42,230 nucleotides of DNA, from the NCBI RefSeq assembly GCF_000982415.1, contig NZ_LANI01000034.1:1-42230 (forward strand), given 5' to 3'. This document shows, piece by piece, positions 15,948 through 24,276 of this stretch (its first letter is position 1; each line of letters begins with the position of its first letter). The stretch is from Kiloniella litopenaei. GTDB taxonomy: Bacteria; Pseudomonadota; Alphaproteobacteria; Kiloniellales; Kiloniellaceae. Under the pieces are notes generated by a model. The model saw only the letters and a list, made by a program, of their open reading frames with translations, did no database searches and was not told where the DNA came from. The position numbers and the translations under genes were made by a program.

Positions 15948-18080
15948 TCAGGAAACCAAACCCGGCCTTTCTCCCTCAAACAGAGCAGTATCCCAACTTT
16001 CTCCTTCCAGACATCTCGCGGCCAGATGGCCGTAATAAACTGCTGATGCCAAAGACCCCGGAGAATAGGCATCTCCTGTAACTTCCAGTGTCTTGATGCC
16101 GGCTTGTTCCAACCTGTCAGGATCATGTCTTAGCTGATGGTACAAAGTGTCATTGGCATCCCTTGCGGTCACAAGTAACATGCAGTCACCTGTGATGTTT
16201 TTGGTTTTGCCTGTATAGCTACACGATAGCTCTATCTGATTTTGGGCAATATTTGATACAGCCTGATTTGTGATGAGTTCTACACCAAGATTGATAAGCC
16301 TTGCCTGTATTTTCTCCTGTTCAAGCGTGTATTCACTCCACGCTGATACCTTTGCCGCTGGTGTAACCAGTGTTACCTTTTTCCCCTCGCTCACAAGCTT
16401 TTCAGCGAGTACGCCACCCATGTAATAGTGATCATCATCAAAGATGATAATGTGTCCCGTTGGACTTTTTCCGTTCATCATATCATCAGGGGTAAAGATT
16501 GGCAGACTATCCAGCCCCGGAATGGGGTGATGATGATGTCGTCCGGTACCATCGCGCCGCCAACGAGAGCCGGTAGCAAGCAGAACATGTGGAAAACCAA
16601 AATCCAGTATGGCGGTTTCATCAAGCGGACTGTCTTTGTATATTTCTACATTGGCCATCTGGGTGAGGAGATTGACACGGTAGTCCCGAACCCGGGCATA
16701 GCTGAAAAGACCGGGAAGCTGGCTTTCCTTTGTTGCCCGCCCGCCAAGATCTTGTCCTGCTTCTGCCAAGGTGACCTGATAGCCTCGGTTGGCAAGTTGC
16801 AGGGCTGCTTCAAGTCCAGAGGGGCCAGACCCGACCACAAGTACCGAACTGTTCGATGCCTTTGGTTCAATCTTTTCCGGGTGCCATTTTCGCCGCCATT
16901 CTTCACCCATTGTCGGGTTTTGTGTGCAGCGAATGGGAACACTGAGATTGTCGCCACTGACACAGATATTACATCCAATGCATTCGCGTATTTCATCAAT
17001 GCGTCCCTGGGCAATTTTGTTTGGTAAGAAGGGATCGGCAATCGATGGCCGTGCGGCACCGATAATATCAAGAACGCCCCGCTTGATTTGGGAAACCATG
17101 GCATCAGGTGATGTAAATCTACCGACACCAACAACCGGTTTTGTGGTCAGAGATTTCACAAAAGATGTGTATTGTTCTTGATAGCCTTCGATTGGCTCGA
17201 AGCGTGCGGTTGACGAGTCATGGGACCATCCACTGATGTTTACATCCCATAGATCCGGCAGTTCGGCGAGAAGTCCTACGACTTCCTGTGCTTCACCCTC
17301 TGAAGTCATGCCGTGTTTGCCCATAAGTTCATCAACGGCAAAGCGAAAGGCTATGGCACATTGGTCACCAACAGCTTCTTTCACCTCGGAAATCACTTCA
17401 CGGGTAAGGCGCGCCCGGTTTTTCAGGGAACCGCCATAGTCATCGCTGCGGTGGTTATAGCGTGCCAGCATAAAATGCATGAGGGTCGTCATACAGTGGC
17501 CCGCATAGACATAGATAATGTCATAACCTGCATCGCGTGCATTTAATGCGGCCTGACGATACCACCTTCGAAAATTCTTGATATCGGTTAAATCCATCGC
17601 GCGTGCATGAACCGGATCATAGGCATCGACAGGGATGGCGGAAGGGGCCATCGGGGGCAGTCGCGATGTTCTGTTGGGGGCATGGAAGCCATTGTGAACA
17701 AGCTCGATACCTGCAAGTGCGCCGTGTTCGTGGACAGCCGATGTCATTAACTGATGGGCGGGAATATCGGATTTATCCCAAAGTCGTCCTTCGATATAAG
17801 GCGATATTTCCGAAGAGGGGTGAATTTCTACCTCTTCTGTACAGACAGCCGCCCAACCGCCTTCTGCCTTGATCCCGCGCATGGCAGCAAGGCTTTGCGG
17901 GCGGGCATACCCCAGTCCATTACAATGTGGCACCTGGTAAAAGCGATTTTTAAGCGTAACAGGGCCAATTTTAATCGGCTCGAAAAGGATATCATACCGA
18001 GAATTGCGAACGTTCGAGGAGGACATATTAGGTTTCCGGATATCTGCTGACGTACTTGCGGCTTGTTGCTTTAAGCTCAT
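15948..18080 (-). CDS. Dimethylamine/trimethylamine dehydrogenase-like iron-sulfur flavoprotein
   Basis: This 710-residue protein has the architecture of di/trimethylamine dehydrogenase: an FMN-binding Old Yellow Enzyme barrel, a [4Fe-4S] site and a C-terminal FAD/NAD-like domain. Cys53 in QVPHCNG is at the position where TMADH attaches FMN covalently. YGGSLKNRARL is the barrel signature. The cluster ligands are CIGCNIC followed 11 residues later by C. A dinucleotide motif VVGSGPSG follows. A second Met (residue 19) may be the true start, since neither has a clear ribosome site. It likely oxidises a methylated amine, passing electrons to ETF; the exact substrate is inferred only from family. 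Confidence 0.87.
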   Translation of the reverse strand: MSLKQQAASTSADIRKPNMSSSNVRNSRYDILFEPIKIGPVTLKNRFYQVPHCNGLGYARPQSLAAMRGIKAEGGWAAVCTEEVEIHPSSEISPYIEGRLWDKSDIPAHQLMTSAVHEHGALAGIELVHNGFHAPNRTSRLPPMAPSAIPVDAYDPVHARAMDLTDIKNFRRWYRQAALNARDAGYDIIYVYAGHCMTTLMHFMLARYNHRSDDYGGSLKNRARLTREVISEVKEAVGDQCAIAFRFAVDELMGKHGMTSEGEAQEVVGLLAELPDLWDVNISGWSHDSSTARFEPIEGYQEQYTSFVKSLTTKPVVGVGRFTSPDAMVSQIKRGVLDIIGAARPSIADPFLPNKIAQGRIDEIRECIGCNICVSGDNLSVPIRCTQNPTMGEEWRRKWHPEKIEPKASNSSVLVVGSGPSGLEAALQLANRGYQVTLAEAGQDLGGRATKESQLPGLFSYARVRDYRVNLLTQMANVEIYKDSPLDETAILDFGFPHVLLATGSRWRRDGTGRHHHHPIPGLDSLPIFTPDDMMNGKSPTGHIIIFDDDHYYMGGVLAEKLVSEGKKVTLVTPAAKVSAWSEYTLEQEKIQARLINLGVELITNQAVSNIAQNQIELSCSYTGKTKNITGDCMLLVTARDANDTLYHQLRHDPDRLEQAGIKTLEVTGDAYSPGSLASAVYYGHLAARCLEGESWDTALFEGERPGLVS

Positions 18081-18202
18081 TACAGTGATGATGTCAGAAG
18101 CCAGTAAGAGACACCAACAAGTTTTGTTTATGGTGCTTTTGTTTTGCTAATGGTGATTTCAGTGCGATGTTTGGGAAGCCGTCATGAAAAATTCATTTGC
18201 TT

Positions 18203-18230
18203 TATAATGTATTTCGAATATTTTCGAAAT
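18203..18230 (+). promoter_or_regulatory. ars promoter -10 with ArsR-like operator
   Basis: A consensus -10 TATAAT (18203-18208) is followed 2 bp later by a perfect dyad, ATTTCGAA - TATT - TTCGAAAT (18211-18230), which would cover the transcription start. This matches the form of ArsR/SmtB operators. It precedes the GAPDH-arsJ pair. The -35 is not clear. Confidence 0.65.
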
Positions 18231-18274
18231 AATGTTTGTACGAGATTTATCTCAAGCGTGGAAGGATCAAAAAA

Positions 18275-19288
18275 GTGGCAGTACGTGTAGGTATCAATGG
18301 CTTTGGCCGTATGGGGAAACTTGTGCTGCGGGCTGCGTGGGACATGGAAGGTATCGATATTGTCCATATCAATGAAATCAGTGGCGGTGTCGAGTGTGCT
18401 GCACATTTGTTGGAGTTTGATACGGTTCATGGCCATTGGAATAAGTCCATTGATGTTGACGGAAATAACATCATTGTCGAAGGGCAGGCGATCAGCTTTT
18501 CCGAAGAAAAAAATATTTCGCATGTCGGGTGGGCTGACCGCGGTGTGGATGTGGTGCTTGAATGTTCCGGTAAATTCAAAAGCCGAGAAGTTCTAACGCC
18601 TTATCTTGATGAAGGGGTCAAAAAGGTTCTGGTGGCTGCGCCTGTCAAGTCCGAAGGAGTGCCCAATCTGGTCTATGGTGTTAATGACGCGCTTTATGAC
18701 CCTGCGAAAGATGATATTTTGACGGCGGCATCCTGTACGACGAACTGCATTGCCCCTGTGATCAAGGTAATCCATGAAGCGCTGGGTATCGAACGTGGGT
18801 CGATAACAACGATACATGATGTTACCAACACACAGGTCATGGTGGATGCTCCGCATAAAGACTTGAGGCGGGCACGATCAGGACTTAATTCTTTGATCCC
18901 GACAACGACGGGGTCTGCAACCGCGATTACAATGATCTACCCTGAGCTAAAAGGGAAGTTGAACGGCCATGCAGTAAGAGTCCCCCTTCTGAATGCTTCG
19001 CTAACTGACTGTGTCTTTGAGCTGGCGCGGGATACAACAGCGGACGAAGTCAATCAGCTCTTCCAGGCTGCCGCCGACGGAGAGTTAAAAGATATCCTCG
19101 GGTTTGAAAGCCGACCGCTTGTCTCGACTGATTTTGTCAATGATCCCCGGTCTGTAATCATTGATGGGCCCAGCACGATGGTTGTGGATAAGCGCCATCT
19201 CAAAATCTATGCCTGGTATGATAATGAATGGGGATACGTCAATCGTATGGCAGATCTACTGTCCATGATCAGCCGTGATCTTCATTGA
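18275..19288 (+). CDS. ArsJ-associated glyceraldehyde-3-phosphate dehydrogenase
   Basis: This type I GAPDH has the NAD motif GINGFGRMG and catalytic Cys154 (SCTTNC) with His181. With arsenate in place of phosphate, such enzymes form 1-arseno-3-phosphoglycerate, which ArsJ then exports. I chose the GTG at 18275 (337 residues): AAGGA lies 8 bases upstream and the protein then begins at the expected VRVGINGF; an ATG at 18236 would add 13 residues. The arsJ gene follows directly, which marks this as the resistance copy rather than the glycolytic one. Confidence 0.9.
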   Translation: MAVRVGINGFGRMGKLVLRAAWDMEGIDIVHINEISGGVECAAHLLEFDTVHGHWNKSIDVDGNNIIVEGQAISFSEEKNISHVGWADRGVDVVLECSGKFKSREVLTPYLDEGVKKVLVAAPVKSEGVPNLVYGVNDALYDPAKDDILTAASCTTNCIAPVIKVIHEALGIERGSITTIHDVTNTQVMVDAPHKDLRRARSGLNSLIPTTTGSATAITMIYPELKGKLNGHAVRVPLLNASLTDCVFELARDTTADEVNQLFQAAADGELKDILGFESRPLVSTDFVNDPRSVIIDGPSTMVVDKRHLKIYAWYDNEWGYVNRMADLLSMISRDLH

Positions 19289-19365
19289 TGCAAAAGGCCA
19301 TGCGTCAGGTCCGTCAGAGATCTGAGCATTTGGTGCAGGAACTGACAGGTAAATTCTATGTCTGA
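19288..19365 (+). CDS. Possible 25-codon coupling ORF between GAPDH and arsJ
   Basis: A short ORF starts inside the GAPDH stop (TGATG overlap) and ends at a TGA just inside arsJ, overlapping its start by 8 bases. It would encode 25 residues beginning [10 protein letters not shown]. The overlaps at both ends suggest a device for translational coupling across the 69-bp gap rather than a working peptide. No homology is recognised. Confidence 0.25.
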   Translation: MQKAMRQVRQRSEHLVQELTGKFYV

Positions 19366-20590
19366 TTTGCGAAGCTATGGTGCAGTAACCGCCGCCTATT
19401 GGGGTTTTACCCTGACGGATGGTGCCTTGCGCATGCTGGTGTTACTGCACTTCCATCGTTTGGGCTTTACACCACTTGATTTGGCCTATCTGTTTCTACT
19501 TTACGAGGCGATGGGCATTGTAACCAATTTTGTCGGTGGTTGGATTGCGGCACGTTTTGGCCTTCGGCTGACACTTTTTTTAGGCCTTACCACGCAAATT
19601 GTCGCCCTGGGATTACTCTCTCAATTGCGTGCAGACTGGTCGGTAGATTTTTCTATCATCTATGTTATGGGGGCACAGGCTCTGTCGGGTGTCGCCAAAG
19701 ATTTGACCAAGATGAGTTCAAAGTCTGCCGTAAAGCTCGTGGCTAAGGATGATGGTAAAGACAAAGGAACACTGTTCCGATGGGTAGCCATTTTAACCGG
19801 TTCCAAGAACGCCCTCAAAGGTCTCGGCTTTTTACTTGGTGGCGTTTTGCTGGAGTGGGTTGGATTTGAAAACTCTCTACTTTCAATGGCGTTGGGACTT
19901 GTCGCTGTTCTGGGGGTGACGTCGCTGGTGGTTAAGGTTGACTTGGGAAAGGCGAAACAAAAAATCCGCACCAAGGAACTTTTTTCAAAATCCAGAGCGA
20001 TAAACATTCTCTCCTTCGCGCGTATTTTTCTCTTTGCAGCAAGGGACGTGTGGTTCGTGGTCGGGTTGCCTGTTTTTCTCTATTCTTCTCTGGGATGGTC
20101 TTTTGATGAAGTGGGGGCTTTCATGGCGCTATGGGTGGTTGGTTATGGTATTGTTCAGGCGCTGGTACCCAAGCTGACAAAAAAAGTGAAAGACCCCCGC
20201 TCCGGGGTTGAGGCTGCGCGTCTGTGGGGGGGCGTATTGGCGGTTTTACCTGCCGTGATTGCTATTGTCCTGTGGCAGGATTTATCTTTTTCAGGCGCTT
20301 TTCTTCTGATCGGGCTTCTTGTCTTCGGCTTTGTCTTTGCGGTTAATTCTTCGTTGCATTCCTATCTGATTGTTGCCTGTTCTGATGCAGACAAAGTGGC
20401 GCTGAATGTTGGGTTCTATTACATGGCCAATGCAATTGGACGCCTTGTTGGAACCTTGCTTTCCGGGCTGGTTTTTCAATACGCTGGTCTTGAAGCTTGC
20501 TTGCTTGCCTCAACGGTGATGCTTGTTATTGCAACTTTTACAGCTTTTTTTCTGGAACCGGAAAATCCCTCTGTTTCATCGATGGTTTAA
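19358..20590 (+). CDS. arsJ: Organoarsenical efflux MFS transporter ArsJ
   Basis: This 410-residue major facilitator protein has about 12 hydrophobic helices. Its opening (GAVTAAYWGFTLTDGALRML) and the loop ALSGVAKDLTKMSSKSAVK are characteristic of ArsJ, which exports 1-arseno-3-phosphoglycerate made by the partner GAPDH. The two proteins give arsenate resistance without reduction to arsenite. AGG 8 bases before the ATG supports the start. No arsR, arsC or arsB is visible in the window. Confidence 0.92.
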   Translation: MSDLRSYGAVTAAYWGFTLTDGALRMLVLLHFHRLGFTPLDLAYLFLLYEAMGIVTNFVGGWIAARFGLRLTLFLGLTTQIVALGLLSQLRADWSVDFSIIYVMGAQALSGVAKDLTKMSSKSAVKLVAKDDGKDKGTLFRWVAILTGSKNALKGLGFLLGGVLLEWVGFENSLLSMALGLVAVLGVTSLVVKVDLGKAKQKIRTKELFSKSRAINILSFARIFLFAARDVWFVVGLPVFLYSSLGWSFDEVGAFMALWVVGYGIVQALVPKLTKKVKDPRSGVEAARLWGGVLAVLPAVIAIVLWQDLSFSGAFLLIGLLVFGFVFAVNSSLHSYLIVACSDADKVALNVGFYYMANAIGRLVGTLLSGLVFQYAGLEACLLASTVMLVIATFTAFFLEPENPSVSSMV

Positions 20591-20715
20591 GTGTTTTCAG
20601 TTCAAAGCGGGCCAAAGCTGCTTCGAAGTTATTTTTGTGTGATTGACCTTCTATGGCATTGCGTCTGATAGAGGAGAAGGTAAAGTGGTTTCTCGTATAA
20701 CCTATGAGGGCCGCT

Positions 20716-21858
20716 ATGACCGACAAAAAGATCACAACCGGAATTCGTAAAAATCAAGATCAGCAGTCCAAGGTTCTGGACCGCAGGCAAGCTCTTGGTG
20801 CTTTGGTCACAGCGGGTGTCGCGACACTTGCTGCCCCTGCAGTTGTTAAGGCCCAGGATACGATAACCTGGAAGATGGCCATGAGCTGGCCCCGTAACTC
20901 GCCCGGTGTGGGGATGAATGCCCAACGATTGGCCGAGATGATTACAACAATGTCCGGTGGTCGCTTGCAAGTTGACGTCTATGCAGGTGGAGAGCTGGTT
21001 CCCCCCTTTGAAGTTTTTGACGCGGTTTCAAATGGTGTTGCCCAGATGGGGCACGCAACCCCTTATTATTGGCAGGGGAAAGACAAGGCCTTTCATTTTT
21101 TTACGGGTGTTCCTTTTGGCTTGAGTGTTGCTGAATACACGGGGTGGCTTTATTTCGGCGGTGGTCAGGATCTTTGGCAAAAGGCCTATGAACCTTTTGG
21201 TGTTTTACCTTTTTATGCTGGATCTTCCGGGCCGCAGGCCGGGGGGTGGTTCCGTAAAGAAATCAACAGTCTGGAAGATCTGCAAGGCATCAAGATGCGT
21301 ATTGCGGGACTTGGCGGTGAAGCCATGAGGAAGTTGGGTGTGAATGTTGTTTTGATGCCACCGGGTGAAATTTTTGCGGCTATGAAGTCCGGTACTGTTG
21401 ATGCTGCGGAATGGGTTGGCCCCTGGAACGATATTGCCTTTGGTCTTTATAAAGTAGCGAATTATTACTACATGCCTGCCTTCCATGAAATTGGCCCCGC
21501 GCTGGAAGCAACAGTGAACAAAGCTGCGTATGATGCTTTGCCTGATGACTTGAAAGAGATTGTTAAGCGCGCAGTTATGGCATCGGCGAATGAAAGTTAC
21601 GCTGATTTTACCTATGGCAATGTAAAGTCTTTTGAACCCCTGTTGGCAAAAGAAGGTGTTGAGCTACGCCAATTCCCGGATGATGTGATGAAGGCGCTCT
21701 ATAAAGCGTCGGAAGAAACACTCACTGAAATCAGCGAAACAAGCCCGTTGGCAAAAGAAATTTTCGATAGTTTTGTTGCCTACAGGAAAGAAGCTAATAG
21801 CTATGCCAAAGCATCTGAACTTGCGGCGCTTAAAATGCGCGCCAAAGCTATGGAGTAG
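20716..21858 (+). CDS. TRAP transporter solute-binding protein (DctP/TakP-like)
   Basis: This periplasmic binding protein (380 residues) has a twin-arginine-like signal (DRRQALGALVTAG, cleavage near VVKAQ). The fold is DctP; MKMRIAGLGGE-type and PPGEIFAAMKSGTVDAAEWVGPWND segments resemble TakP-like binders of 2-oxo acids or other monocarboxylates. I chose the ATG at 20716, 5 bases after GAGGG; an in-frame ATG at 20704 is the longer choice. No DctQ or DctM genes adjoin it; the only TRAP permease in the window is at the far right edge. Confidence 0.9.
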   Translation: MTDKKITTGIRKNQDQQSKVLDRRQALGALVTAGVATLAAPAVVKAQDTITWKMAMSWPRNSPGVGMNAQRLAEMITTMSGGRLQVDVYAGGELVPPFEVFDAVSNGVAQMGHATPYYWQGKDKAFHFFTGVPFGLSVAEYTGWLYFGGGQDLWQKAYEPFGVLPFYAGSSGPQAGGWFRKEINSLEDLQGIKMRIAGLGGEAMRKLGVNVVLMPPGEIFAAMKSGTVDAAEWVGPWNDIAFGLYKVANYYYMPAFHEIGPALEATVNKAAYDALPDDLKEIVKRAVMASANESYADFTYGNVKSFEPLLAKEGVELRQFPDDVMKALYKASEETLTEISETSPLAKEIFDSFVAYRKEANSYAKASELAALKMRAKAME

Positions 21859-21916
21859 ATGTGAAAATAGCCTTTTATTCTTGATAGGGGTGTGAAACCG
21901 ATAACTTGTATTTTTA

Positions 21917-21937
21917 AAATGTTATAATATAACTATT
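21917..21937. promoter_or_regulatory. Zur box upstream of the DUF1007-NicO operon
   Basis: The core GTTATA-A-TATAAC (21921-21933) is a perfect 6-bp dyad with one central base. With its flanks (AAT before, T after) it fits the Zur consensus of proteobacteria closely. A -10-like TATAAT lies within it, so zinc-loaded Zur bound here would block the promoter. It is about 70 bp before the GTG start of the DUF1007 gene. Confidence 0.75.
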
Positions 21938-22003
21938 GTCGTTTTGCCGTCATAATTTTATGTAACATGAAATGACGATTGGCCCTTAAAGGAAAAGGTT
22001 AGA

Positions 22004-22693
22004 GTGATTTTTTGCATACGCAAGAGCATGCGCTGGATTAAAAGAAGTTGGAGACAGGTATTTCGTACGAGTCTTTTGCTTATCTTATTTTATCCTTCTT
22101 ATGCGCAATCCCATCCGCATGTTTGGGTTGATGCTGCGGTTATTATTCATCGGAATGATGCTGGTGAAATATCGGCGCTGGAACCTGTTTGGATTTTTGA
22201 TGATCTCTATACAGCATCTTTGTTGCCTGATTTGGATCAGGACCAAAGTGGTGAAGTAGAGAAAGCAGAGCTATTGACCTTTGCTCGCGATGCTATTGGA
22301 AACTTGCAGGAGTGGGATTATTTTTTGAAGGTTAAAAGGGATGATGAATTCGGTCCTCTTTACAGGAAAGAAATAATCGCTGATGCAGATGTATTAAACA
22401 ATCGCCTTTTGTTGAGGTTTAAGCTGGATCTTGAAAAACCGGTTGCTCTTGGAACTTCTGTCCAGATGCAAATGTATGATCCGTCCTATTTCATTGCCAT
22501 GGATGTTATCGAAAATCATGCGGTTTCTTATCTTCCGGCGGCGATGAATGCCTGTACTCATAGTGTTACCCATCCAGATGATAATCTAGAGGACGGAACG
22601 ACGCTTTCCGATTTGGTCTTCAGCGATGAAGAAGTGGCACAAAATCCTGATTTAGGATCAATTTTTGCCAAGACGGTGACCGTTACATGTTAA
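22004..22693 (+). CDS. DUF1007 family periplasmic protein
   Basis: This 229-residue exported protein has a signal segment (about 18-36) and a mature start SHPHVWVDA, the conserved histidine-containing N terminus of DUF1007. The remainder includes FDDLYTASLLPDLDQDQSGEV, with an EF-hand-like Asp-rich loop. DUF1007 genes usually precede NicO-type metal transporters and are thought to help them as periplasmic metal-binding partners. It starts with GTG, 5 bases after AAGG. It overlaps the next gene by 7 bp, and an upstream Zur box points to zinc. Confidence 0.88.
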   Translation: MIFCIRKSMRWIKRSWRQVFRTSLLLILFYPSYAQSHPHVWVDAAVIIHRNDAGEISALEPVWIFDDLYTASLLPDLDQDQSGEVEKAELLTFARDAIGNLQEWDYFLKVKRDDEFGPLYRKEIIADADVLNNRLLLRFKLDLEKPVALGTSVQMQMYDPSYFIAMDVIENHAVSYLPAAMNACTHSVTHPDDNLEDGTTLSDLVFSDEEVAQNPDLGSIFAKTVTVTC

Positions 22694-23673
22694 AATCATT
22701 TAGACTAAACACAAAGTTTGCCGCAGCTATTTTCAGTGTCTTGGTTCTCTTGTTCTTATTGGCTGGGATTACTGCATTACTTAATGTTTTTTCTGTCGAA
22801 GATCAGTCTTTAATTGATTTTGCGCTGAATGAAATTCGCCTCCAGCAAAGAAGTTTTTCAGACCTTTTGGGGCAGGGTGTACGGGCGCTTGGGGATGATA
22901 TCGGTTTTGATTCTGTACTTTATCTTGTCTGGATTTGCTTTCTTTATGGAATATTCCATGCCCTGGGACCCGGCCACGGGAAAGCTGTTATTGCCAGCTA
23001 TACCTTGACCACGGACACCAAGGTTTTACCCGCAGTATTATTATCCATGGCGTCCTCTTTTGTTCAGGGACTAACTGCCATAATAATCGTTGGGGCATGT
23101 TATTTTCTTTTGGAAACAAGCGTACGTAGTACATCGCTCGCAATTGAGGATGTAATGGAGCCACTTAGTTATGGTGCTGTTACGATTGTCGGACTTGTTC
23201 TGATTTGGCGTGGTATCAGGGGTGGCGGCCATGCAGGATGCGGGCACGATCATAGTGGAGATGATGCAGGAGGGCATCATTCTTGTTGCGGTCATAAAAA
23301 AGGTAAGTCGGAACCTGCCTCTGTTGAGGTGAAAGCAAGCAAACGGGATCTGGTTGCAATCATTCTCGCTATTGGTATTCGGCCTTGTACAGGGGCGTTG
23401 CTTGTTCTCATTCTCGCATTTGTTCTTGGGCATTGGGCGGGGGGCTTGGCCGCGGTTATGGCAATGTCTTTTGGTACTGGCATAACGGTGTCTCTTTTGG
23501 CGATTGGTGCACGTGGTATTCGCTTTCCGCTGATGAAAATCATGGATGAAATTGGCGTACATGTGGGGTATTTCGGACGCTATATTTCCCTGCTTGGGGG
23601 GATCGTTATCGTGGTGATTGGCCTGTTTCTTTTGGCTGATACACTAATGACACCCAAACATCCATTCGGCTAA
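22687..23673 (+). CDS. NicO-family (nickel/cobalt type) metal transporter, probably zinc
   Basis: This 328-residue inner-membrane protein has about six or seven helices. The family signature FHALGPGHGKAV is at about 96-107, and IRPCTGALLVLILAF marks the second half. Between them is a His/Cys-rich cytoplasmic or periplasmic loop (AGCGHDHSGDDAGGHHSCCGH) suited to metal binding. RcnA and NicO relatives move nickel or cobalt, but the Zur box ahead of this operon makes zinc uptake or homeostasis the better guess here. It is translationally coupled to the DUF1007 gene. Confidence 0.88.
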   Translation: MLKSFRLNTKFAAAIFSVLVLLFLLAGITALLNVFSVEDQSLIDFALNEIRLQQRSFSDLLGQGVRALGDDIGFDSVLYLVWICFLYGIFHALGPGHGKAVIASYTLTTDTKVLPAVLLSMASSFVQGLTAIIIVGACYFLLETSVRSTSLAIEDVMEPLSYGAVTIVGLVLIWRGIRGGGHAGCGHDHSGDDAGGHHSCCGHKKGKSEPASVEVKASKRDLVAIILAIGIRPCTGALLVLILAFVLGHWAGGLAAVMAMSFGTGITVSLLAIGARGIRFPLMKIMDEIGVHVGYFGRYISLLGGIVIVVIGLFLLADTLMTPKHPFG

Positions 23674-23792
23674 AGGTAGCTGTCTTGCCTGGGCAGATGG
23701 TGTTGAACTTCGTGATATAACCATTCTGGGGTAAACTGCTGTTTAGAAAGCAAGATAAACTTTGACCGATGGGGTGACCCAAGAGGACGAGT

Positions 23793-24110
23793 ATGTCGGA
23801 TTTATTTAAACAGGCATTTACTGTTGCAGGTATGATTGGCTTCGTTTTTTTGACCTTTCTTGGCATGTCAATTATTACGGGGCACTTCAACTCTATTCTG
23901 TTAAAGCAGCGCAAATTCTGGAAAGATCTTTGCGGAGGCCGAGGGGATGCACCTGTTTGTATTCTGGCAATAACGGCCCTTGGATTAGTTGTTATCGGAT
24001 ATGGTGTTGAAAGCCCGTGGATACTGGGCGTTGGCCTGAGTACAACGGTGTATTGTTATATTAAATACAGGGAAACAACGGTTACTGATCCCTTCGATGA
24101 TAAGGAGTAA
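23793..24110 (+). CDS. Small membrane protein of unknown function
   Basis: This is a 105-residue protein with three likely membrane segments (about 8-30, 55-70 and 72-88) joined by a basic loop (LLKQRKFWKDLCGGRGD), and an acidic C-terminal tail. GAGGACGAGT precedes the ATG, a good ribosome site. I do not recognise the family. It follows the NicO gene by 119 bp on the same strand and may or may not share its transcript. Confidence 0.7.
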   Translation: MSDLFKQAFTVAGMIGFVFLTFLGMSIITGHFNSILLKQRKFWKDLCGGRGDAPVCILAITALGLVVIGYGVESPWILGVGLSTTVYCYIKYRETTVTDPFDDKE

Positions 24111-24124
24111 CCGCCTTAGTTAAT

Positions 24125-24195
24125 CCCTGTGTATCATCTTATCCCGTGTATCACCTTACCCCGGGTATAATTTTTACCCTATGTATCATTTTTAC
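24125..24195. repeat. Four degenerate ~18-bp tandem repeats
   Basis: Four units of the form CCcrTGTATCAyyTTAy lie head to tail (24125-24142, 24143-24159, 24160-24177, 24178-24195), each 17 or 18 bp and sharing gTATcAttTTTAc. They sit between the small membrane protein and the arginase-family gene. They could be multiple binding sites for one protein or a decayed minisatellite. Confidence 0.75.
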
Positions 24196-24276
24196 TAGGC
24201 TTGACCTGGTTCTTTAAGGGCATAAGCTGGCCCCGAGACAATTCACTTGCGACAGACAAATTGATCAGGGGTGGTA

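Noticed and set aside
16428-17027. A 199-codon open frame on the plus strand inside the flavoenzyme gene.
   Set aside because: It is antisense to a well-supported conserved gene; its protein has no recognisable domain or ribosome site.
18236-18274. An ATG at 18236 as the GAPDH start.
   Set aside because: It falls just after the operator in the probable untranslated leader, lacks a ribosome site and adds 13 residues absent from the family; GTG 18275 has AAGGA at good spacing.
23071-23562. A 163-codon minus-strand frame within the NicO gene.
   Set aside because: It is a shadow frame of the transporter; its composition is unlike a real protein.
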